From Cenococcum geophilum 1.58 (taxonomy: Eukaryota; Ascomycota; Dothideomycetes; Gloniales; Gloniaceae), in the NCBI GenBank assembly GCA_001692895.1, contig KV748205.1, forward strand, positions 744,001 to 808,000: a stretch of DNA of 64,000 nucleotides, written 5' to 3'. This document shows positions 56,701 to 64,000 of the stretch, one piece after another; position 1 is the stretch's first letter, and the number at the start of each line of letters is the position of its first letter. The position numbers and the translations under genes were made by a program. The notes beneath the pieces were generated by a model. That model saw nothing but the letters and a program-made list of their open reading frames with translations. It was not told the DNA's origin and ran no database searches.

Positions 56701-57828
56701 AGAGCGATCGTACATGTTCTGCTTCCTAATTGTCCTTTGTAGCTTGGTGTATTCCTTTTCATCCGGGGGTGTTATGACACACCAACATCGTCTCCAAGGG
56801 GTTCCAGCTCCAAACCGAACACGGGCCCAATCTTCATGCTTTACTCTCGTTCGCTCTAGAATGGTGCGGATGTTGTTCAGGGTTTTGCCTTTGCCTGCAA
56901 TCAAAGATCCTGTGTATGCTTCTTGCAGCGTTGTGTGTTCGTACATGGCAAGGCGGATGCCAGCAGTCCATTGCGTGAGTGAATTGAATGAATTGAAGTG
57001 AAATAGGTATTTGTTGCTCGCCGCCGTTGAGACGCTCAAAATGTTCTCTAGTTTCTGACCGTCGCCTAATTGCATCGAAGGCATCTTTTGGAAGTCAGTA
57101 ACTAGCGAAAGCATGATAAATTAGGGAGAAGACATACCATGGTGATTGCGGCATCTGTAAGATTGATGAAGCTTGGGAGCACATTGGCATCCCTTCCGGC
57201 CTTGTCTAACTCACTGGCATCCCACAGGGACAGAACGGTGCCTACGAGTTGAGCAAAACACTCTTGCCAAACCCGGTCTGGCGCAGGCCGTCCACCTAGC
57301 AGCTGTGAGCACGATAAAATGATGATTAATGGCGTCATAACCTACGAGAATCGGTGTCATGAAACTTCAAGAAATAGCCTTCTTGGTATAGCTTGTTTGA
57401 ATGGCTGTTCAAAAAGGTGAAGATACGCTGCAGCTCGGGTAGCGTGTCGTGACCCACCTCCATTACCGGTGGCTGGTATGTTTGGATCATGGATACTGGT
57501 CGTGACGAAGGCCTTGAATCAGATCTGTGGTGTTGTGCAGCAGTGGGCGAGGATCTGGAGTAGCTTTCAAGCTGGGATGTCGACGCGGAGGCATCGGTAG
57601 GAGCACTTTGTTGAACGGAGAAGCTGGCTTGCTTTGCCGGAGAAGTGGCAGGTGAGGGAGATTCAGCGGTAGTTGGAGATTTGCGAGGTGAGCCGCCCCA
57701 TTCTGACATGAAGGAAAGAACTAAGGAGGAGCCAAGAAACACGTTAGCCAGGTGAAGCGGGTGAAGGGGGAATAAGGTAAAATATAGTCAAGGGCCGGAT
57801 ATCGTGCTTACCTCTTGGTCGAGGCATT
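53737..57828 (-). CDS. CAF120: Caf120-like PH-domain protein (CCR4-NOT associated)
   Basis: Relative of yeast Caf120/Skg3, PH-domain proteins linked to the CCR4-NOT complex and to the bud neck or cell cortex. Exons on the minus strand: 57813-57828 (16 nt), 57346-57720, 57138-57295 and 53737-57084; 3,897 nt, 1,298 aa. The start MPRPRVLSFMSEWGG spans the first splice. A first PH-like domain covers about 115-255 (YQEGYFLKFHD ... NKYLFHFNS) and a second about 285-420 (WRRCWCVITPPDEKEY, ILKGDVKFYD). A conserved helical segment follows (GYLEMWDVVSLIHTEG). The C-terminal ~850 residues are disordered, rich in Pro, Ser and Gln, ending in a Gln-rich tract. An ambiguous base at 55144 gives one unknown residue. 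It is divergent from the BAH-PHD gene. Confidence 0.9.
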
Positions 57829-59668
57829 CTGAAAGTTTACAATTGCCAAGCGAGTGGCCTCTCGCGCAACCAGGACGATGGTATTAAAGTGGTAACGCGG
57901 ACAAGCCCAAGGTTTTTTAGAGCAGCTTTCGTTGGTTCAGCCGCGCAAGCCACAGGGCGGCGGATGACGCGGGATTTGGCAGGAGCAACAAAGGGGAATA
58001 ATACGGGAGACAAAACGAGCGACAAGGCGAGCTGGAGTGCAGGAAGGGAGAATTCGAGGCCGGAAAGGGATGTTGAGGGACGGAGGAGTGAAGGAGCTGA
58101 GTAGTAGAGATGTGGACTAGCGATGGACGAGTTGGCGATGGTGGACGGGATTTTCTTTGGCGTTATGACGAAGCGGAAGCGAGTGCCTTTTGCTGGGCAG
58201 GGCACGGTAGGATCAATAGCGGGTGGTTTTAGCCTAGGGATCAGATACCAGGGTCCACCAGGGGTGCTGACGGAAGCGTCGTATTGCTTGATGTATTGGG
58301 AACAACTAGACGACTATTCTGCAAGAAGAAAGTAAAGCAAATCTTTCACAGGAATGTGGAGGGCTGTGGAGGGACCTGTGGAGAGAAGAGGAACTTAAAA
58401 CCCCAAAAAAGGCGCCGGGACCTCGCGGCTTGAGTCTGGTGTCTGACGAGTTCCCAGTATTAGCTAGCTAGGCACGCAGCCATCCAGAGACCACTTTTGG
58501 CACCATGACGGACGCTGGGATGAGCCTACGACCAACCCACGGCCATCGAACCAGCCCACGACCAGCCCACACCAGCCCACAACCAGCGCGCAAAAACCCA
58601 CCCGCCGTGTCCACTCGAGAGCGCTCGTATCTGCCCTAGCCAAGCGCCGACTGCTGGCCAGCTGCTGCTCTCGAGCCCGGCCCTGTCCACTGCTTTCGTC
58701 TAACTGCCATTGCTATTTTGGAGACACAGGGTATTTGGACGGACAGAACTCCCACAGCGCATATTTTTCCCCACGGCGGGTTTTCCCCGGAATATCACCG
58801 TGTTCTCGAAACATGGACCGGCTTCGGTGGCTTTGCGTTGCTGCTGCCCCTTCCCTGCACCTGCATAATCGCCCGGGAGCAAACGGATCAACGTGATGCC
58901 TTTGCCTGTGCCCGCAGCTCTCTGCCTCGCCTTTGCCTCTTTGAAATGCCCAGCTCCCCCCCCGCCGCAGCCTTGCCAATCGAAACATGCAAGTGACTTT
59001 TTCAGCCTTGCTGCAGTAAATTTAGCAGTAATTTAATATGATCGAGCCTCGCCGCTGTTAACCTGTTTGCCCCTCCGCTGTTTCTCCAGCTGCCCAAGAG
59101 TGCCTGACTGGGTACAAATCTCAATGTCGCTCCGTATCCCGTGACGAGCGTCACGGGTAGATAGGCCTTGGCATCGATGGCTTATGGAAAGTCTCCAAAA
59201 AGTGTCCAACGCGCTTGAGCGTGTTGAGCGTACTTTCACCTCCGCCACATCTTCACGCCTCGCTGCCATTACATGCCGCAATGCGCGTCGCTCTATAATC
59301 CTTCTATCGTCCTTCTATCGTTCCATCATCCATCGTCTCGTACTCACCACCTCTCATCCTCCTCGCCTGCTTTGAAGCCCCTCTTGCCCTCTCTCCGTCC
59401 GACAAACACCATCAACATTGCATCTTTGTCATCTGAGCCTGCGCCCGCACTCGCCTCAAAGCTAGCTTACCAACAGGTGGCAACTGCCGTATGGTACTAG
59501 CATTGAGGTCCACGCGCTACCCTGACCATTGACCCTTGTCTTGTTGTGAGTCTCCGCACAGTTCAAGGGACGTAACACGCTTCACGTCTGACTCTTGTAT
59601 CCGAGCTACCAGCATTGCTTCTTGGCTATAACTTCATCGTCGAGCCCGTTTCGCCTCCTCGCTGCACC
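57829..59668. other. Divergent intergenic region between CAF120 and the BAH-PHD gene
   Basis: 1.84 kb shared upstream region. At about 58540-58590 the phrase ACCAGCCCAC repeats about four times. Open frames at 57837-58205 (minus) and 58713-58996 (both strands) lack domains and mostly lack ATG starts. No gene called. Confidence 0.5.
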
Positions 59669-61147
59669 ATGCCTCGTAAGAGCAAGACACCTCGTCGCTC
59701 CACATCTGCGCGGAAGGACTTCGAGTCAGAGTCAACTCCACAGACAAACGGGAATGGCGAGGTGCAGGATATCAAGCAGGAAGCCGAGGAACCTCAAAGA
59801 CCACGAACGAATTGGGCCATGGTGGACCCCTCCAATTTCCCGGGGTTTACGATACAATACCACCCAAGTCTTACGGAAATCAAGAAGGAAAACAAGAAGA
59901 AGCGCAAACGCGATGAGGAGTCCGAGCGGATAATGCAGGAGAATCCATTCGATAAGAACCTCAGTACCATCTTCTCCGTCAAGCCTGCGGATTTTTGGGA
60001 GGATACAAGCCGGTACCGCAAGTTCACAAGTGAGTCGAGTTCTTCGTGCAGGTTTCTCTTTGCGTGACGTCAAATCTAACCCCTCAGTCATGAACGAAAC
60101 TTTTGCCGTTAACGACACCGTCTTCATCAAATCCAGCGAAGACGAAGATCCTGATCCCGACGCTCCCATCAAAGGTTGGGTTGCGCGTGTGCTAGAAGTG
60201 CGCGCTGGTGACGAACAGCACGTTTACCTCCGTATATACTGGCTATACCGGCCCGAAGACTTGCCCGGCGGAAGGAGGGATTATCACGGCCGTAACGAGC
60301 TGATCGCAAGCAACGACATGCAGATCATCGACGCAATGACGGTGAATGCCAAGGCTAACGTGCGACACTGGGTTGAATTGGAGGACAAGTCGGAGGTCTT
60401 TCCTGGCGACCAACTTTTTTGGCGACAGACGTACAATCTGAGGCCAAAGGGCAGAGAGTCGCCTCTCTCGGTAAGTGTGGCCCGCCAATGCTACCTATCG
60501 TACTATTTGGAGGGGACTAATCCAATCATACTTAGTTTCTTACCCTTCACTGTATCGACGAGGAACCTTGCAACCCTGACCGCCTCTTAATTCAATGCAG
60601 TAACCCTGGGTGTAAGAAATGGCTACACGCGGCCTGCATTGAGTCCGCCGCTATCAAAGACGCTTATGAATCGCATGGTCTGGTGTATCCCGACGAAAAA
60701 GAAGAGACCGACCAGAAGACTCCTACCGCAAAAGGCACGCGCACAAGTGCGAGAACAAACGGTGCTTTCGGAACGCCAAAAGGCACGCCACTACACTTGA
60801 CTCCAGTTTCCAAGAAGAAAGGAAGGAAGAAGAAGAACTCGGCTGTGAGCGTAGATATCGATGGGGATGGGTCGTCTTTACTCTTCAAAGCGGAGGTAAT
60901 TGATGGATCAGAGGCCGAAGGGACAAAGACGAGGCTAGTGCTGACGGATTTGAGGGAAGGAGAGGAGAATAAGACATGGGAGGTCGATATGAAGTGTCTT
61001 ATCTGTGGAATGCGTATCGAGGAAGTAGAGCAGGAGCAGGAGCAAGAGCAAGAGCAAGACGAGAAAGAAAAAGTGCTGAGTGAGATGGGCAGCGAGGAAC
61101 ACGAGGCAGAGGAGGCAAAACCTTCACTTTCAGGATCCTTCTTCTGA
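59669..61147 (+). CDS. BAH and PHD-finger chromatin protein
   Basis: A nuclear chromatin reader of the fungal BAH-PHD type. Exons 59669-60029, 60088-60470 and 60536-61147; 1,356 nt, 451 aa. The N terminus is basic (MPRKSKTPRRSTSARKD) and likely a nuclear localisation signal. The BAH domain spans about 125-250 (NDTVFIKSSEDEDPD, GWVARVLEVRAG, YLRIYWLYRPEDLPGGR, HGRNELIAS). A PHD-like finger begins at HCIDEEPCNPDRLLIQCSN and continues with PGCKKWLHAACIES. The last cysteine pair, KCLICG, comes about 110 residues later, after a Lys-rich insert. A Glu-Gln run (about 428-436) precedes the stop. The C terminus is uncertain: a TTTCAG at 61124-61129 followed by an open frame to 61439 could mark another intron. 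It is divergent from CAF120. Confidence 0.87.
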
Positions 61148-62180
61148 GAGGCGGCAAATCCGAGTTTCCAGGAAGACCAATGGACCAGGTCAAGTGAGTG
61201 AGCAGAAGCCCGAGCGGGAGCCTGAGTGGGGGTGGATTTTGACTTGTGTGCTGCATGGCGCTATACATGAGTTTCGACCAGTCAGTGGAAGTCAAGAAAT
61301 CGGAAAAGACTTCGTTCATCGGCGCCGTGTCGCGGCAGGTAGAGATAGGTGTTTATGCGGTTCGGTTTATGCGTCAATTTTTGGGGCAGGAGAACTAAAG
61401 GCGTTTAACACATTATTAGTCTTGAGAGCAAGCGTTTAGGGAGCAAGTATTTGTTCAGAATGTACGGATATGGATGCAGACATCAATCTAGGAATTGAAG
61501 CAAAGTTACAAATATATGAGGCACGCAGATAGAGCCATTGCATATGTACGAGCGCCATAGCTAGACCACTTCCCAAGCACTGAGATTCGAAAGCTTAAGA
61601 TGGTAGACGGATATACCTCACCTATAAAGGGGTAACATGTACGGGGCAGACGCCCTCCCTGCTAGTATGCTAGCAGAATAATACAGCCCAACCATTTCGC
61701 AAGGGCTTGCTTATTTTGAAAACATACTAGCAGGGAGGGCGTCTGCCCCGTTCGTGATACCCCCTTGTACATGATAAATCTCGGCTAAGAAGTCCTAGCA
61801 ACCCCTAGTTGCCCCCCACCAAGCCATCTTGGCGTTTTAACTTCACTCCATCATCAAACGAAACACAGAACGAATGTAAAACGAAACGCAGGGCCAGACG
61901 AACCGCCCACGCCATTTTCCCACACTGTAGCTATGACGGTTGGCCTTCTTACTACCTACCCATTTCCTATCAGGCTCCGCTCTCTGGAATACAACTGCTC
62001 CGCTGTATTCGACACCCTGCCGGACTCTTAGACCTTCAAGGTCGTATCTCGTAGAACTTTCGAATGGGAACTCTACGTGTGCTCTCGAGTTACTTATCTG
62101 CCATTGGATAGTGCAATACAACTTCATTGTTGTGTTCTCATAGAACCTGCTTTGATGAAGCCGTCCGCTAGGTGCTGAAA
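61148..62180. other. Intergenic region containing a MITE
   Basis: Apart from the possible extra exon up to 61439 and the 147-bp MITE at 61623-61769, no feature is seen. The F-box gene promoter occupies the right part. Confidence 0.55.
61623..61769. mobile_element. 147-bp MITE with 47-bp terminal inverted repeats
   Basis: The arms 61623-61669 and 61723-61769 are inverted repeats. The inner 29 bases, which include GGGGCAGACGCCCTCCC and GCTAGTATG, are perfect; the outer 18 differ at five positions. Both ends begin TA, compatible with a TA-target (Tc1/mariner-like) element. The 53-base core is non-coding. Not visibly RIPped. Confidence 0.88.
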
Positions 62181-63813
62181 ATGACCTCCCTTCTCGATCT
62201 CCCGGACGACATTTTCCTCGAAATCTTTTCATATTTTGCTTTCTCTAAACGCGATCTCATTCGTATTTCAACACTATCTCGCCGTCTCAGCATTCTTTCT
62301 CGTGGTCAAATTTACCGGCATGTTCATCTGCTCGTTGTTCTCGTCCCCGCCACGCACCTTGAATGCGGAAGAAAACCTGGACGCGGGAATCCTCGAACCG
62401 GAAATTCGGAGCCTGACCATCGATCATTCTCTCTCTTCTTCCGCAGCATCAGCAACAATCCTTCCCTAGCTCCCCTCGTGCGGAGCCTCCGCCTGGAATG
62501 GAAGCCATACTCAGCAGGAGACGAGTCCACGTACGCCGTAATCAACGCGCTGCTCGCCCGCCTGTCGAACATCACCCGTCTCGAATTCACCGCCGACGAC
62601 GACCGGGGAAACGGCTACGGCTCCTTCAATCCCACCTTCCTGGACGTCAACCCGATGCGCCGCCTCCGCACCATCGAGCTCGACGTCTTCTTCCTCTCCT
62701 CCACGGCACTCGCCCAGCTAATGCTCGTGCCGACCGTCGAATCCATCACCGCAACCCGCTTCCGCGACGCCGCCAAACCAGTCCTGCAGCCCGGGTCCAT
62801 GCTCGCCGACTTCACGGCCCTGCCCCTCGCCTTCCCGACCCGCCTGCGCCACCTGAACCTGGGCATCTTCCGCATCCCGCTCCCGGTCCTGCACAGCATC
62901 CTCAAGCACGCCCCGCACCTGCGCCGCCTGGCCGCCACGCTGCCGGGCCGCGGCAACCCGACCGACGTGCGCGCTCCGCTCAACGCCCGCCGCCTGCGTC
63001 CCGCGGCCATCGTGCGCGCGCTCGACCCCGTGCGGCATGCGCTGCAGGAGCTTAGCCTCGTCAACGACCGCCACGAGTGGGCGGGGTCGGACGGCACGCG
63101 GGCTGATTTCAGCACGTTCAGGCAGCTGCGAAAGATGCGCGTCGCGCCGGGACTGTGGTTCTCGTGGGGCGCGTACGCGNAGGCCGTTAGCCACAAGGTG
63201 GACCAGGGGTTTTGCTGGTGCAAGGAGGTGCGGGAGGGCGTGTGGAAGATGCTGCCGCGGAGCTTGGAGGAGCTGGAGGTATGGGCTCCAATCTCTCTCC
63301 CTTGTCGTCTTTGTATCCCTTTTTCACGCATCCCCGTACCATTTTTGGCTATCCCCGTGTTATCTTTTCCCTTCGATATCTACATTTACTTTTTTTTTCC
63401 GGATCGTCAACCGGTGAATGTGCGAGTTACTGATATCCGCCCAGGTCTTCTTCCAATTCGACTCCGGCCTCTTCTGCGTCGGGCACTACTTCCTCGAAAT
63501 GTTCGAGGGGCTCCCCGCGCTGCCGCCGCCCGCCTACGCCTGGATCCAGGAACTCGCGACCCACAAGGCGGCGTGTTTCCCGAAGCTCCACACCGTCAGG
63601 CTCGTCGAGCAGCTGTCCACGGGCAACAGCTTCTCCGGCATTTCGTTCGAGGAGCTGAGCTGGACGCCCCCGCGCGAGCTGGTCGAGACGTTCAAGGCGG
63701 CTGATATAGAGCTGAAGATCACGTTGAGGAGCAATAATCGGAAAGAGGAGAAGCAGCTGCTTTCCTGCTGCGTGGTGGCGCATGCGTATGGGCGGAAGTG
63801 TTGTGGCGACTGA
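62181..63813 (+). CDS. F-box protein, leucine-rich
   Basis: Probable substrate adaptor of an SCF ubiquitin ligase. Exons 62181-63278 and 63445-63813; 1,467 nt, 488 aa. The F-box occupies residues about 1-45 (MTSLLDLPDDIFLEIFSYFA). The remainder is rich in regularly spaced leucines (LVRSLRLEW, MRRLRTIELDVFFLS, RLRHLNLGIFRIPLPVLHSI), as in fungal F-box proteins with degenerate leucine-rich repeats; the substrate is unknown. The start is the first ATG; the frame extends upstream only to a GTG. GC content rises sharply from about 62500 to 63280, with C or G at most third positions. An ambiguous base at 63180 gives one unknown residue. The segment about residues 58-80 (GRKPGRGNPRTGNSEPD) looks atypical and might reflect a frameshift. 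The intron (166 nt) is longer than its neighbours'. Confidence 0.8.
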
Positions 63814-64000
63814 GAGAAGCGGATAGGGTTGGTATCTAATCGAGGATTTTGGAAGAGTATTCGGGACCCTTTTCTCGTAATTTCTGTACCTCTGCCTTCT
63901 CCGAGAAGGCTGGGACTACACTCCTGTATTTATTCTGTCGCCTGAACATACTTGTATTCTCATATTGTCTAAAGTTAATCATAAGGCAATAATGTAAATG
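63814..64000. other. 3' flank of the F-box gene
   Basis: Terminal 187 bases. They contain AT-rich sequence suited to an F-box gene 3' UTR and nothing else recognisable. Confidence 0.4.

Noticed and set aside
57837-58205. 122-codon frame upstream of CAF120
   Set aside because: Starts at GTG, low complexity, located in the leader/promoter.

Overview
The window is nuclear DNA of a filamentous ascomycete (Pezizomycotina). The evidence is the gene set (VPS53, GH18 chitinase, YTH1, a CaM kinase, RSC4, TAF2, CAF120, a BAH-PHD protein), spliceosomal introns mostly of 46-65 nt with GTAAGT-like donors, CTAAC branch sites and AG acceptors, and transposons with the C-to-T/G-to-A scars of repeat-induced point mutation (RIP). 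I cannot name the species.

The window has two compartments. Bases 1 to about 28 kb are AT-rich, RIP-degraded transposon sequence without an intact host gene. In order they hold: a Ty3/Gypsy chromovirus-type element (1-7567, 5' LTR cut by the window edge); a pair of 73-bp inverted repeats (7981-8053 and 14692-14764) enclosing a 27-bp minisatellite, into which a solo LTR (8777-8971, target duplication AGAGC) and a Ty1/Copia element (9052-14420, 197-bp LTRs, target duplication ATACG) inserted; a Tc1/mariner transposase remnant and a small inverted-repeat element (about 15.0-15.9 kb); and a second Copia element on the minus strand (16497-27827, 171-bp LTRs, target duplication AAAAC). That Copia is itself interrupted in its integrase by a 4,998-bp LTR element (19620-24617, target duplication TTTAC) with no recognisable gag or pol. 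These calls rest on paired LTRs with matching target-site duplications read directly from the sequence.

Bases 28.5-64 kb are gene-dense with normal composition. Minus strand: VPS53 (28562-31337), GH18 chitinase (31761-33082), a 104-aa conserved small protein (38857-39224) and CAF120 (53737-57828). Plus strand: YTH1 (34840-35684), a DUF1294 membrane protein (37863-38318), a CaMKI-type kinase (39940-41438), RSC4 (43374-46319), TAF2 (47159-51864), a BAH-PHD protein (59669-61147) and an F-box protein (62181-63813). For each spliced gene I worked out exon joins by hand and checked that the summed exon length is divisible by three. Several genes serve transcription, chromatin or mRNA metabolism (YTH1, RSC4, TAF2, CAF120, BAH-PHD), but they are on both strands and have individual promoters, so I read this as ordinary neighbourhood, not an operon-like cluster.

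Transposon relics also occur between genes: scrambled copies of a piggyBac-related repeat at 36.5-37.7 kb and 41.76-43.14 kb, the latter with a transposase fragment, and a well-preserved 147-bp MITE at 61623-61769. The most unusual items are the nested element architecture with one-directional RIP, the gene-less modular LTR element, the minisatellite-bearing inverted-repeat element, and a probable GC-AG intron in the 104-aa gene.
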